This document shows, piece by piece, positions 25,167-35,296 of a DNA stretch of 64,000 bases; position 1 is the stretch's first letter, and each line of letters starts with the position of its first letter. The notes beneath the pieces are model-generated. The model searched no databases and was not told where the DNA came from. It saw nothing but the letters and a program-made list of their open reading frames with translations. The translations under genes and the position numbers were made by a program. The stretch is from Enterobacter sp. RIT418 (GTDB lineage: Bacteria; Pseudomonadota; Gammaproteobacteria; Enterobacterales; Enterobacteriaceae). The DNA lies in the NCBI RefSeq assembly GCF_003057745.1, contig NZ_QBJD02000007.1:1-64000 (forward strand), read 5' to 3'.

Positions 25167-26232
25167 CACGCTGGCCCGGGTCTTTACCCCGCACGGCAAC
25201 ATCGTCTACACGGCAAACGACTTTCGCCAGACCCTGCGCATCGTCTTCGCGGGAACGATCGCCCTGAGCATCTCCAGCTTCTATAACACCTCGTACGGGG
25301 TGTTTTTCGTAGTCTACCCGATCATGCTGCTGTCGCTGGTGCCGGTGTTTAACCGCCACGTGGCGAAGCAGTTCATCTTCAGCGCCTCGCTGAACTGCGT
25401 CGAAATGATCTTTATCATCGGCTATCTGTCGCAATGGCCGCTGATCATGACGATAGTGGTGTTTGCCCTGTACGTGATGCGCTTTCGCTTTATGAGCAAG
25501 GGGCCGCTGTTCCTGTTTGGCTCGATGGGCGTGGTGTGCCAGAGCGTGATGCTCAACTTTATGAGCTACCCCACGACCAACTGGCACACGCTGCTGTTTT
25601 CCAACATTGAGGCGAGCGTGATGGCGGTGTGCCTGAGCGCGCTGATGAACTACCTGCTGCCGGACGTTGAGCCGCGCAGGCCGCCGCCGCTGATTGAGAA
25701 AGACGATGCCCGCGTGCGCCACGAATCCCTGCTTTCCGGCACCGTCGCCACGCTGATTTTTGTGGTGTTTCAGGTGAGCGATCTCAGCGATTCCCTGTCG
25801 GCGCTGATGGCGGGCGTGCTGATCCTGTTCCCGATGCACTATCGCGGCGCGGTGATGAGCTCCATCTGGCGCGTGGCCGGGGTGGTGTTGGGCTGCTTAT
25901 ACATTCTGGTGGTGCAGCTTATTCTGTACGATCACAGCAGCCACATGCTGCTGATGATGCCGCTGATTGCCCTCGGGCTGGCGTTCGGCGCGCGGCTGCA
26001 CGTGATGGAGAAGGTCGGCGCGGGGGTGGGCTTCGCCAGCATCACCACCATCGGCATCATGTTCGGGCAGAACATGCACCCGGACGGCGACCTGGTGTTT
26101 AGCGATCTGTACCGCATCACCTCGGTCACGTTCTCGCTGGTGGCGACGCTGACGCTGGTTTTCCTGGTGCACCGGATCCTCAACTGCTTCGAGCCGACGC
26201 GCTACGTCATCGCGCCGCCGAAGGCCGACTAG
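25156..26232 (+). CDS. Inner-membrane efflux protein, DUF2955/FUSC type
   Basis: 358 residues with about ten hydrophobic segments in two groups, split by a charged cytosolic loop ([22 protein letters not shown], about 173-195). The pattern fits the DUF2955 branch of the aromatic-acid exporter (FUSC/AaeB-like) membrane proteins. It pairs with the HlyD-type adaptor encoded immediately upstream, giving an export unit under the MarR regulator. The last four bases overlap the convergent yjiN stop, so no terminator lies between; read-through antisense is likely. Confidence 0.8.
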   Translation: MSINTLARVFTPHGNIVYTANDFRQTLRIVFAGTIALSISSFYNTSYGVFFVVYPIMLLSLVPVFNRHVAKQFIFSASLNCVEMIFIIGYLSQWPLIMTIVVFALYVMRFRFMSKGPLFLFGSMGVVCQSVMLNFMSYPTTNWHTLLFSNIEASVMAVCLSALMNYLLPDVEPRRPPPLIEKDDARVRHESLLSGTVATLIFVVFQVSDLSDSLSALMAGVLILFPMHYRGAVMSSIWRVAGVVLGCLYILVVQLILYDHSSHMLLMMPLIALGLAFGARLHVMEKVGAGVGFASITTIGIMFGQNMHPDGDLVFSDLYRITSVTFSLVATLTLVFLVHRILNCFEPTRYVIAPPKAD

Positions 26233-27500
26233 CGCGCGAGCAGGGCGGGCAGCTGCGACAGCAGGAACAGGATCAGGCCAATCGTCCCGCCGACCAGCGT
26301 GCCGTTGACGCGGATAAACTGCAGGTCTTTGCCGATGTTCAGCTCGATCTGGCGCGACATGTCTTTCGCATCCCAGCTTTTCACCGTGTCGCTGATGTGG
26401 CGCGTCAGAAACGCGGCAAAGTCGGGCGCGACGCGGTGCGCCGCCTGCTCCAGATGTTCGTTCAGGGACGCGCGCAGGCTGGCATCGGCGGCGAGCGTTT
26501 CGCCAAACCACAGCCCGGCGCTGGCGATGCGCTGCTTCACGCGCGAATCGTCGCTGTGCATGTCCGCCTTCAGCCAGTCGCGCAGGTCGCCCCACATTTC
26601 CCCCAGATAGCGGTTAAACGCCTCGTCGTTCTTCAGATAGTGCTTGATGCCGTCGGCTTTGGCCGCCATGTCCGGATCGTTTTTCAGATTGTCGATCAGC
26701 TTCAGCGTGGCGCGATCGAACGCCTGGCGGATCTGATGCGTGCGGTCGTGGCTGATGTCGTCCAGCAGGCTGTTGACCGCGTTCGACACCATCTCCGCGC
26801 TCTGGTCGCCCAGCCACTCGGTGGGCAGCACCATCGCCTTGCGCGGGTGCTCGGTCTTGAGCCAGTGGACAATCTGAGTGGCGATAAATTCTCGCGAGCT
26901 TTCGCGCTGAATCAGCGTAATCAGGCGGTTAATAATGGCGTCTAACAACACCTGGTGGCGGTTGTTTTTGGTCATGCTTTCCAGCATCACCGCGCTGGTT
27001 TCGGTGAGGTCCACCTTGTCGATGGCCTTATGCACCGCGCGCTTGAGCAGCCGCTGGATGCGCCCGTCGTCGGCAAGCTCGAGGAAACCGCCCATCACCT
27101 GAATCAGATGCTGGCCCACGCGCTGGGCGTTGTCGGGCTGGCTGAACCATGCGCCAATCATTTTCGCAGGCTCGTAGCGGCGGATCAGCGCCACCAGGGA
27201 CTGGGTATCGAGAAACTTCTCCTGCACAAACTGGCCGAGGTTGTCGCCAATCCGGTCCTTATTGCGCGGGATAATCGCCGTATGCCGGGCGATAAACGGG
27301 ATCGGCACCCGTCGAAACAGGGCGACCACGGCAAACCAGTCCGCCAGCGCGCCGACCATCGCCGCTTCGGCAATGGCCTTAACGCCGCGCACCCAGAAGG
27401 TCTGCGGCAGGAAGAGGGTGGCAATAAACGCCGCGGCGGCAACCAGCAGCAGCGACAGCGCTAGCAGCTTGGCGCGTTTCAGTTCGGTATGTTTTTCCAT
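26229..27500 (-). CDS. yjiN: DUF445 inner-membrane protein YjiN
   Basis: 423 residues from the ATG at 27500 ([11 protein letters not shown]); the frame extends 12 codons upstream from a TTG but without support. Two N-terminal membrane helices ([20 protein letters not shown] and the [28 protein letters not shown] region) and a C-terminal helix ([19 protein letters not shown]) flank a large soluble helical domain. This is the DUF445 family; the match to E. coli YjiN is close from memory. Function is unknown in E. coli. It is monocistronic and convergent with the efflux operon. Confidence 0.85.
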   Translation of the reverse strand: MEKHTELKRAKLLALSLLLVAAAAFIATLFLPQTFWVRGVKAIAEAAMVGALADWFAVVALFRRVPIPFIARHTAIIPRNKDRIGDNLGQFVQEKFLDTQSLVALIRRYEPAKMIGAWFSQPDNAQRVGQHLIQVMGGFLELADDGRIQRLLKRAVHKAIDKVDLTETSAVMLESMTKNNRHQVLLDAIINRLITLIQRESSREFIATQIVHWLKTEHPRKAMVLPTEWLGDQSAEMVSNAVNSLLDDISHDRTHQIRQAFDRATLKLIDNLKNDPDMAAKADGIKHYLKNDEAFNRYLGEMWGDLRDWLKADMHSDDSRVKQRIASAGLWFGETLAADASLRASLNEHLEQAAHRVAPDFAAFLTRHISDTVKSWDAKDMSRQIELNIGKDLQFIRVNGTLVGGTIGLILFLLSQLPALLAR

Positions 27501-27591
27501 GGGGTAAGGATAGAGGGAAGCGGGGGGAAAGTGCAAAAAACGGCAACCGTTAGGTTACCGTCGGCCAGACATGGCTTAAGGCACGATGTCT

Positions 27592-30500
27592 TTATTGCGC
27601 CATTTGATGCTGCTTAAAATGTTCAGCCTGCGCCAGTACGCCCATATAGACATCATCATTCGCTACCGGCGGGAACTTATGCTTGTGCAGCAGCAGAATC
27701 AGTTCAACCTTCAGCTTCGCTTTAATATCATCACGCTTGCTCCAGTCCGGGTACTTCGACGTGTTATCGACCACCGCCTTCATCTCTTTCGCCAGCGCCA
27801 GCATTTTGTCGTCTTCATAGGTGAACTGATATTTATCACGCATATGCGCCAGAATGTCGTAGAAGGCTTTCTCTTCCATATCGATCCCCAAATCGGCATA
27901 GGTGCCCATCTCGGTCTTTATGTCGTAGATGATGTCCGTCATTTCTTGGCTGAATTCATCAAACTCTTCGCCATTAAGAATGTCATCTTCCCGGCGCTCA
28001 TTATATTTATCCATAATGGACTGGAAGCGACGGGTGAAGTTGATCCCCTGTAGCTGGTTAACTTTTTTAAAGTCGCTGATGGCTTTTTCCAGCAGCTTTT
28101 GAAGCAGCTGGATTTTGGTGGCCGGCAGTTTGATCTTATTGATGCGATCCAGATAATCATTGTCAAAGATATCGATTGATTCGGCTTTCTTATCGCCGAG
28201 GAAAAACAGTTCTTCCACGCCGTCGGCCTTGAGCGCCTCGGCGATCATCTCGCGCACGCGGGCGTTCATCTGCGTGACGTCCGGCGCATCGCCTTTGGTC
28301 AGCTTGAAGACAATGGAACGTACGGCCAGATAAAAGTGGATATGATCGCGATCGGCCTGTGAAAGCGCTTCGCTACCGCAGCAAACGTCATAGGCGGCTT
28401 TCAGGCGTTTCACCAGGCCCATAAAGCGTCGTTCTACCTTTTGTGTGCGCATTACAAATTCTGCCGCGTTGTTCAGGCAGGCCAGCTGCGCCTGCGGCTC
28501 GCCGCTAAAGTAAGCTTCGCTGTCAAAATCATGGAAGGCCTGCGCCAGCAAATCGAGGTGGTTTTTTACCTCAATCACCGACTGCTGAATATCTTCAAAG
28601 TTATTGGCATCAATGCGCGAATACATTGCCAGCGCCTGGTTCATCTGACGCTTTATGCCGATATAGTCGACGACAAGTCCTTTGCTTTTGCCTTCCAGCT
28701 TGCGGTTAACGCGGGAAATGGTCTGGATCAGGTTGTGCTTTTGCAGCGGTTTATCGATATAGATGGTGTCCAGTTCCGGCACGTCGAACCCGGTCAGCCA
28801 CATATCCACCACGATGGCGATCTTGAAATTTGACTTCGCGTTTTTGAACTGTTTATCAAGCTCCTTGCGGTACTCTTTGCTGCCGAGCAGTTCATACAGC
28901 GTGGCGTTATCATCTTTACCGCGCGTCATCACCATCTTCACCATTTCAGATGGCGGTAACTCTTTTTGCTCCTGCTCCGTCAGCGCGATACCGTCTGGCA
29001 CCTGTTTGACCTCAAACCACGCCGGACGGAAAGTTTTAAGCTGACGATAGAAATCCCAGGCAATTTCGCGGCTGGCGCAGACGAACATCGCTTTGCCTTT
29101 TACCGTCGAGCCTTCTGCAACCCGTTTTTCATAGTGTTTGGCAAAGTCCTCGGCTAGCGCCTTCAGGCGGTCTTCATCGCCCAGAATGGCGTTCATGGTG
29201 GCGCTGGCTTTTTTGCTCTCGTCGATTTGCCACTCGTTGGTTCCGGCGCTGGCGCACTCGTCGTAATATTTTTCGACCTCTTCCAGCTTGCTGCTGTCGA
29301 GGATCACTTTCGCCGCGCGGCCTTCGTATACGATACGCACCGTGATCTCGTCCAGGACGGATTCGGTCATGGTATAGCTGTCGACCACCTCCCCAAAGAC
29401 GTCGAGCGTGGCGTCGATCGGTGTTCCCGTAAAGCCGACGTAGGTGGCGCAGGGCAGCGAGTCGTGCAGATATTTAGCGAACCCAAAGGTTTTGCGTACC
29501 TTGCCGCTCTCTTTATCGACCAGCACTTTCTGATCCAGATTGACTTGGCTGCGGTGCGCCTCGTCAGAGATACAGATGACGTTGCTGCGTTCGGTAAGCA
29601 GTTCGGTATCTTCGGTAAACTTATGGATAGTGGTCAGGAAGACGCCGCCGCTGTTGCGACCGGCCAGCTTTTCCCGCAGATCGTCACGGCTGGTGACGGG
29701 GACAACGGTCTCGTCGCCAATATAGTTTTTGGCATTGCACATCTGCGTTGAGAGCTGATCGTCCAGATCGGTGCGGTCGGTGATCAGCACGATCGTCGGG
29801 CTGGCGAATTCGACGCTTTTCATCAGCAGGCGGGTTAAGAACTGCATGGTGTAGCTCTTGCCGCAGCCCGTGGCGCCAAAGTAGGTGCCGCCTTTACCGT
29901 TACCGTAAGGTTTTCGCGCCCGTTCGATGCTGTAGTAGAGCTTGCGCGCCGCATAGTACTGCGGGTAGCGGCAGCAGATTTTCACTTCATGTTTGGCTTT
30001 ATCCGGGAAGCAGATAAAGTTTTTGATCACGTCCAGCAGGCGTACCGGGTGGAATAAACCCTGAATCATCGAGTGCAGGGAAGGGATGCCGTCCTGCTCG
30101 CGGTTTTCATTCCCGCTGACCTTGCGCCAGGAGTAGAAATACTCGTATGGCGCAAACAGGTTGCCCATGCGGTTATTGACGCCGTCGCTGATAATGCACA
30201 GCGCGTTATAGACAAACAGCTGCGGAATATCGCGACGATAGCGGGTGCAGAGCTGTTTATAGGCGTCACCAATATTGGCTTCCTGCTCGCGCACCGCGCT
30301 TTTAAATTCGAATACTACTAGCGGCAGGCCGTTGATATACAGGATGGCATCCGGAATGCGCGGCTGGTTTTCTTTGCCGGTGATGATCAACTGATTGACG
30401 ATTTTCACGCGGTTCAGCGGCTGGATAAGATAGCCTGTCGGCGTTTCCGCGGCCTGTTGCAGCGGCACGTCAGCTTCAAACAGTTTACGCAGCGCAGCGG

Positions 30501-30846
30501 GCAGGTGCCGGGTATCGAGCAGTTCGATATAGAGATCTTTCTGCTGGCGATCGTCGCGTTTAAACAGGAAACCGTTAGCCAGCCAGGTGCAGAAGGTTTT
30601 ATTGCTTTCGTAGAGATCGGAGGCGGGCAGGGTGGTGAACTGCTTGATCAACCGCTGGATCTCTTCTTCAGTGATGCCGTCGGCCTGATAGCGCGCGGCG
30701 AGGTAATGACGAAGATCATCTTCGATAATCACCTGCTCGAGGCTGGAACGCGGCACATTATCGCCTGTCAGGTGCTGGTAGCCCTGCTCCTGTAACAGTT
30801 CAATTATTGCCTGTTCTAACTTCGCTTCACTGAATGAGAGATGCAT
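27592..30846 (-). CDS. hsdR: Type I restriction enzyme, R (restriction/translocase) subunit
   Basis: 1084 residues. The N-terminal PD-(D/E)xK nuclease shows IPDAILYINGLPLVVFEFKS (about 165-185), carrying the catalytic D, E and K. The SF2 translocase follows: Walker A GATGCGKSYT (about 325), DEAH in ISDEAHRSQ, SAT-like VGFTGTPID, and QTISRVNR in motif VI. The C-terminal helical part docks on the M2S core. It pumps DNA past an unmethylated site and cuts at a distance. It follows hsdS, but a terminator lies between, so it has its own promoter within about 90 bases. No frameshift or missing motif seen. Confidence 0.93.
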   Translation of the reverse strand: MHLSFSEAKLEQAIIELLQEQGYQHLTGDNVPRSSLEQVIIEDDLRHYLAARYQADGITEEEIQRLIKQFTTLPASDLYESNKTFCTWLANGFLFKRDDRQQKDLYIELLDTRHLPAALRKLFEADVPLQQAAETPTGYLIQPLNRVKIVNQLIITGKENQPRIPDAILYINGLPLVVFEFKSAVREQEANIGDAYKQLCTRYRRDIPQLFVYNALCIISDGVNNRMGNLFAPYEYFYSWRKVSGNENREQDGIPSLHSMIQGLFHPVRLLDVIKNFICFPDKAKHEVKICCRYPQYYAARKLYYSIERARKPYGNGKGGTYFGATGCGKSYTMQFLTRLLMKSVEFASPTIVLITDRTDLDDQLSTQMCNAKNYIGDETVVPVTSRDDLREKLAGRNSGGVFLTTIHKFTEDTELLTERSNVICISDEAHRSQVNLDQKVLVDKESGKVRKTFGFAKYLHDSLPCATYVGFTGTPIDATLDVFGEVVDSYTMTESVLDEITVRIVYEGRAAKVILDSSKLEEVEKYYDECASAGTNEWQIDESKKASATMNAILGDEDRLKALAEDFAKHYEKRVAEGSTVKGKAMFVCASREIAWDFYRQLKTFRPAWFEVKQVPDGIALTEQEQKELPPSEMVKMVMTRGKDDNATLYELLGSKEYRKELDKQFKNAKSNFKIAIVVDMWLTGFDVPELDTIYIDKPLQKHNLIQTISRVNRKLEGKSKGLVVDYIGIKRQMNQALAMYSRIDANNFEDIQQSVIEVKNHLDLLAQAFHDFDSEAYFSGEPQAQLACLNNAAEFVMRTQKVERRFMGLVKRLKAAYDVCCGSEALSQADRDHIHFYLAVRSIVFKLTKGDAPDVTQMNARVREMIAEALKADGVEELFFLGDKKAESIDIFDNDYLDRINKIKLPATKIQLLQKLLEKAISDFKKVNQLQGINFTRRFQSIMDKYNERREDDILNGEEFDEFSQEMTDIIYDIKTEMGTYADLGIDMEEKAFYDILAHMRDKYQFTYEDDKMLALAKEMKAVVDNTSKYPDWSKRDDIKAKLKVELILLLHKHKFPPVANDDVYMGVLAQAEHFKQHQMAQ

Positions 30847-30912
30847 ATCCCGCTCCGGCCCTGGCTGGTTTTCTGGTAAGGGTTCCTGTAACAGAGAAAA
30901 CCTTAACAGAAA

Positions 30913-30932
30913 GCCCCTGATTTTTCAGGGGC
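30913..30932 (-). terminator. Intrinsic terminator after hsdS
   Basis: On the minus strand GCCCCTGA-AAAA-TCAGGGGC is followed by TTTCTGTT, nine bases past the hsdS stop. It separates the hsdMS transcript from hsdR, which would let modification be made before restriction. Confidence 0.75.
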
Positions 30933-30940
30933 AAAATGCG

Positions 30941-32173
30941 TTATGCGGGTTCGGTTTGAGCTACTAAGTTTGGCAGATCCTCTAGGGGCAGTTCGCCGGA
31001 GATGAGTTTGGGGAGCAGGGTGTCGCGGAGGGCGGTTAGATTCTCTGTTTCATTATGATTCGAATCCATTTTATGCTGGATTGTCTGGATTATATTTGTG
31101 AATTTGGCAATGATGGATTGTGTTGGTGTAACGACCTCAAGACGATAAGCATTGTTTCTGTTCAAGCCTGGGACTGCTGCATCGGTATTCATATTCTCTA
31201 ATCCCAGTGTTTTCAACAGTTGATAGCAGTAAGCAAGAGAATAGTATTCTTTAGGTTTTACGAAAAATACCGTATCAATGGGGTAAAAATCTTTGTTTTC
31301 CCAATGTAATGAACCAACAGTACCTTTCCTCCCAACAATAACCCCAGGTCCTTTAACAAGATACTCATTATGGGTTCCATCAACACCGCCAGAACCATAA
31401 ACAGGATAATCACCATTGGTTCTTTCTGTCTTTTTAAGTGCTTTTCCGTAAGCCAACTCTAAAATAATTTCCAGTCGATTTGTCACCCAGCCTTTTGGCA
31501 CCCAACCTAACTCTGTTTCTTCAAATTCAGCCGGGAACAGTACACGAATATCCGCCGGAAGTGGTTTAAAATCTGCACTATTGCATACTTTTTGACGCAG
31601 TTCGGCGCGAGATTGCAGCGTTTCCGGGATTGGGTTTCCTGCATCCAGCGCGTTATCAATCACCGGATCGAAATCCACGAACCAGGATTTGAACAGGGTT
31701 TGGGACATTTGTTCGAGGGTTTGGTTTATGGATGTATTTATTATTATTTTTTTATCGAGATTTCTTAATTTTTCTATTACTGAGTCTTGCGCTTCTGGCA
31801 AAGGTACTACTACTTCAATATTCGATAGATCATTTATGGTTATTTGACTTTGAGCAGAGCCGCTATCAAGATAACGTAATGTGTTTTGTTTAAATAGATA
31901 ATAAAAATATTCTTTTCTTATTATTTTATCATCCAAATCTATCTTGATAGGTAAATTTGTTAAATAGCAATCTTGATTTGCTATTTTTACATCACCAGTT
32001 CCGCCGACTCCTCGAGCGACAACAATTAAATCACCAACTGATAGGTTTTTCTCCGGGTAGTTATCAGTATATTTATACCCTGAAAAAACGACATATTTAC
32101 CTAAGCCAATAAGTTCTTTTTTTGGCATTTTACCATAAGAAAAAGTTGCTATATCACCTAGACGATATTTCAT
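30941..32173 (-). CDS. hsdS: Type I restriction enzyme, S (specificity) subunit
   Basis: 410 residues from an ATG at 32173, chosen because GGGGAG of the hsdM end sits eight bases before it; an ATG at 32188 inside hsdM lacks a site. Two target-recognition domains alternate with conserved helical spacers: TRD1 (about 1-150), a spacer with INTSINQTLEQMSQTLFKSWFVDFDPV, TRD2 (about 225-370), and a C-terminal spacer with LTALRDTLLPKLISGELPL. TRD1 is strongly AT-rich, as expected for recombining specificity segments. It sets the bipartite DNA target, which cannot be read from sequence. Four bases separate it from hsdM. Confidence 0.92.
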   Translation of the reverse strand: MKYRLGDIATFSYGKMPKKELIGLGKYVVFSGYKYTDNYPEKNLSVGDLIVVARGVGGTGDVKIANQDCYLTNLPIKIDLDDKIIRKEYFYYLFKQNTLRYLDSGSAQSQITINDLSNIEVVVPLPEAQDSVIEKLRNLDKKIIINTSINQTLEQMSQTLFKSWFVDFDPVIDNALDAGNPIPETLQSRAELRQKVCNSADFKPLPADIRVLFPAEFEETELGWVPKGWVTNRLEIILELAYGKALKKTERTNGDYPVYGSGGVDGTHNEYLVKGPGVIVGRKGTVGSLHWENKDFYPIDTVFFVKPKEYYSLAYCYQLLKTLGLENMNTDAAVPGLNRNNAYRLEVVTPTQSIIAKFTNIIQTIQHKMDSNHNETENLTALRDTLLPKLISGELPLEDLPNLVAQTEPA

Positions 32174-32177
32174 CCAC

Positions 32178-33797
32178 TTACTCCCCATAACCCAACCCCT
32201 CCAGGTTCTGGCGAATCGCTTTATCCAGTTCTTCCGCCTGCTTCATCTGCGCAAACAACGTCTGCGACAATTCACGCATTTTGGTCTCAAACGCTACGCC
32301 ATCTTCTTCCTGCTCGGCGGCACCGACGTAGCGGCCCGGCGTCAGTACATAGTCGTTAGCCTTGATCTCTGCAATGGTGGCAACCTTGCAGAACCCAGCC
32401 TGGTCTTCATATTGCGCCAGCTTGCTGTCGCCACGCTTAACGCGTTCGGCCAGCTCTTCTGGCGTGCTGCGCCACGCATGGTAGGTGTCGGCGAGGGTGG
32501 CGATATCGTCCGCCGTCAGCTCTTTGGCGGTGCGGTTCATCATGGTACCGAGGTTACGCGCGTCGATAAACAGCGTTTCGCCCTGACGGTTACGGTAGCC
32601 TTTGGCCGGATCGGCCGCTTTCGACTTGGTCATAAACCACAGGCACACCGGGATCTGGGTGGTGTAGAACAACTGGCCGGGCAGGGCGATCATGCAGTCG
32701 ATCAGATCGTTTTCGATCATCTGCGCGCGGATCTCGCCTTCGCCGCTGGTGTTGGAACTCATCGAGCCGTTCGCCAGCACAAAACCGGCAGTACCGTTAG
32801 CCGACAGCTTGGAGAGCATATGCAAAATCCAGCCGTAGTTGGCGTTGCCGGTTGGCGGCGTGCGGTACCCGGCAAAGCGCGGGTCTTCGGTCAGCTCGGC
32901 GTCGTTGCGCCAGTCTTTCAGGTTAAACGGCGGGTTGGCCAGAATATAGTCAGCTTTTAAATCCGGGTGCTGGTCGCTGAAGAAGGTGTCCGCCGGGCGC
33001 TCGCCCAGGTTAGCGGAAAGACCGCGAATGGCAAGGTTCATCTTCGCCAGCTTATAGGTGGTGGCCGTCAGCTCCTGACCGTACAGGGCGATATCGCGGC
33101 TTTTCCCCTGATGGCTTTCAACAAACTTCACCGACTGGACGAACATCCCCGCCGAGCCGCAGCACGGGTCATAAATTTTGCCCTGGAACGGTTCGAGCAT
33201 TTCGGTCAGCAGCGTCACCACGCATTTTGGCGTATAGAACTCGCCGCCGCCTTTGCCTTCGGTGGCGGCAAACTTGCCGAGGAAGTATTCGTACACGCGG
33301 CCGACCAGGTCCTCTTTCGAAAGCGCTTCCACGTCGGTTTCGTGGGCCAGCGTTTCGATGTTATCGATGGTATCGATCAGCGACGCCAGCTTCTTGGTTT
33401 CCAGGTTCTGGCGGCTGAAGTAGTTGTCCGGCAGCGCGCCTTTCAGCGTCGGGTTACGCTTCTCAATAGTGGAGAGGGCGGTATCAATCAGCACGGCAAG
33501 GTTATCCTGCTTGGCGTTCTGCTTGATGAACGACCAGCGCGCCGCTTCCGGCAGGTAGAAGATGTTGTCCTGCTGATAGAAGACTTCCATTTCGAGGAAA
33601 TCGCCCTGGCCTTCGTCCTTCATCTTTTGACGGCGGGCCTCGAACTTATCGCTGATAAATTTGAGGAACACGAGGCTCAGCACCACGTGTTTGTACTCGG
33701 AGGATTCAACGCTGCCGCGAAGCTGGTTGGCGGTATCCCATAACGTCTCTTCAAAGCCTTTCTTTGCTTTGGTTTTTTTTGCTGGTGCTTTGGCCAT
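32178..33797 (-). CDS. hsdM: Type I restriction enzyme, M (methylase) subunit
   Basis: 539 residues. The N-terminal helical clamp (residues 10-150) is followed by EGKGGGEFYTP, the SAM motif DPCCGSAGMF and the catalytic NPPF in ILANPPFNLKDW, a gamma-class N6-adenine methylase. With HsdS it forms the M2S methylase and with HsdR the full nuclease. The sequence type (EGKGGGEFYTPK) resembles the IC/other families rather than EcoKI. It follows mrr after 49 bases on the same strand. Confidence 0.93.
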   Translation of the reverse strand: MAKAPAKKTKAKKGFEETLWDTANQLRGSVESSEYKHVVLSLVFLKFISDKFEARRQKMKDEGQGDFLEMEVFYQQDNIFYLPEAARWSFIKQNAKQDNLAVLIDTALSTIEKRNPTLKGALPDNYFSRQNLETKKLASLIDTIDNIETLAHETDVEALSKEDLVGRVYEYFLGKFAATEGKGGGEFYTPKCVVTLLTEMLEPFQGKIYDPCCGSAGMFVQSVKFVESHQGKSRDIALYGQELTATTYKLAKMNLAIRGLSANLGERPADTFFSDQHPDLKADYILANPPFNLKDWRNDAELTEDPRFAGYRTPPTGNANYGWILHMLSKLSANGTAGFVLANGSMSSNTSGEGEIRAQMIENDLIDCMIALPGQLFYTTQIPVCLWFMTKSKAADPAKGYRNRQGETLFIDARNLGTMMNRTAKELTADDIATLADTYHAWRSTPEELAERVKRGDSKLAQYEDQAGFCKVATIAEIKANDYVLTPGRYVGAAEQEEDGVAFETKMRELSQTLFAQMKQAEELDKAIRQNLEGLGYGE

Positions 33798-33846
33798 GAT
33801 GAACTCAATCAGGAAAAATTTGGCGCCTATTGTAGCGATTTAGGCG

Positions 33847-35028
33847 TTACATTTCGCCTTTTAATCCTTCTTCCAGCTCATCAAAAAGCTGCAAATCCAC
33901 GTCCAAAAGTTCTACCGCACTGCTGCGGCGAATCCCCACGTTATTCTCAATTAACAGTTCCAGCAGGCGAGCGCCATCTATCAGGGTAATAGGGGCCGCG
34001 CCAGGGTGCAGAGCCGCTTTTTCGCAGTTACCGGCAAAACGACCTGTCGTGATCAGCGTACCTCGTATCGCGCTGTGGTAAGGCAGTGCGCCGCGAAGCT
34101 GGTCGATGATAGGGCGAGTGATGTTGCTTTGCATACGCTTAACCTGAACCACTTCGGTAATCGTGGTGATACCGACCTGCACTCTGCCCACCACATCTAC
34201 GCCTTTATCGCCCGAGGCTTTGGTCACTTCAACCTGCTCATAGCCCATTGCTTCCAGTAGCTGACCAATCAGGTGCTCAAACTTGTAGGGATTCATGGTG
34301 CTGATTTGCTCACGCAGCAGCTCTTTTTGCTGGTGGTTGTAGCGCTTAACAGCGTCCAGAAGCTCTTTACGCGGATCGCTTTTGCGGGCGGGAAGCGCTT
34401 TCCCAAGCCAGGCGCGGCCAGTATCGGTGATGTGATAGCTCATGCCTTCGCGAGCGACCATCTCGCGCTCAACCAGGTTATACAGCCGAGAATAGAGCGT
34501 GCTTTTTATCGAACTCGTTGAGGCAAACTTAGAGTGCTGATGTAGAAAAGCCTGCCATTCGGGCAGTAAATCGGCGCGGCGGGACATTTCACGTCCGGCA
34601 AGGAGCTCTAAAAGATGTAGCAGCCCCTCCCTGTCATCCAGCATACGCAGGACCGTTTCATCATTGGCAAGAAATTGTTCGCCACGTGTGGTCGGGGTCC
34701 AGCTCTCGTTTGGATCCGTCGTCATCAGTTCAAAAAGTGGATAGTTTAGGAACAGGTAACAGCCGTAGCTGTGGCGAGGATTTAATATGTGTTCGTCCTG
34801 ATTCCAGATGCAGCGCGCAATTTCAGCATCTTCACCTTTCAAGCGTTCACTTATCCACAAATCGGGCTCGGACCAGTCTACCGGGTTTTGCGGCGTGCCG
34901 GTCTGCTCATGAATGGCATTAATCATATTGCGCACGGACTTAACGGAATAGCCTGAAACAGCTTTCATCATTGCTTTCACTTGCGCATAGGTGGGAAACA
35001 GCGGGGTGATGACTTTGTAATTTTTCAC
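33847..35028 (-). CDS. mrr: Mrr-family restriction endonuclease
   Basis: 393 residues. N-terminal winged-helix regions (about 1-110 and 155-215, with an ending ITDTGRAWLGKAL) probably read DNA. The C-terminal Mrr catalytic domain shows MNPYKFEHLIGQLLEAMGYEQVEVT, then GDKGVDVVG (catalytic D) and VVQVKR (Q-x-K in place of E-x-K), as in Mrr. Type IV enzymes of this kind cut methylated or stress-exposed DNA. It is longer than E. coli Mrr (304 residues) because of an extra N-terminal region. The gene precedes hsdM, as in other enterobacterial immigration-control loci; the spacer to 35296 (268 bases) shows no clear operator. Confidence 0.85.
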   Translation of the reverse strand: MKNYKVITPLFPTYAQVKAMMKAVSGYSVKSVRNMINAIHEQTGTPQNPVDWSEPDLWISERLKGEDAEIARCIWNQDEHILNPRHSYGCYLFLNYPLFELMTTDPNESWTPTTRGEQFLANDETVLRMLDDREGLLHLLELLAGREMSRRADLLPEWQAFLHQHSKFASTSSIKSTLYSRLYNLVEREMVAREGMSYHITDTGRAWLGKALPARKSDPRKELLDAVKRYNHQQKELLREQISTMNPYKFEHLIGQLLEAMGYEQVEVTKASGDKGVDVVGRVQVGITTITEVVQVKRMQSNITRPIIDQLRGALPYHSAIRGTLITTGRFAGNCEKAALHPGAAPITLIDGARLLELLIENNVGIRRSSAVELLDVDLQLFDELEEGLKGEM

Positions 35029-35296
35029 GTTGGTCCTTTAACGATTTGTAGCAGCGTAGCTGATGGCTTAAGAACGGAAATTCTAACGAGTATGTTAATT
35101 ATCTTATAACTCAAACGTGTCATTACAGGATTGATATCTCATTCGTTCTTCATAGGCGCTGTTGCCATTACCCTTCAGATGCAATTGAGGCATCAAAGGT
35201 TGACTAAGAACCTTCCGGATATACCCAACTTTACGCCCGCGCTCTGCCACGTTGACTACCCTTAATACCCTAAGCGGTAAAACAAGGAGATTCGAA

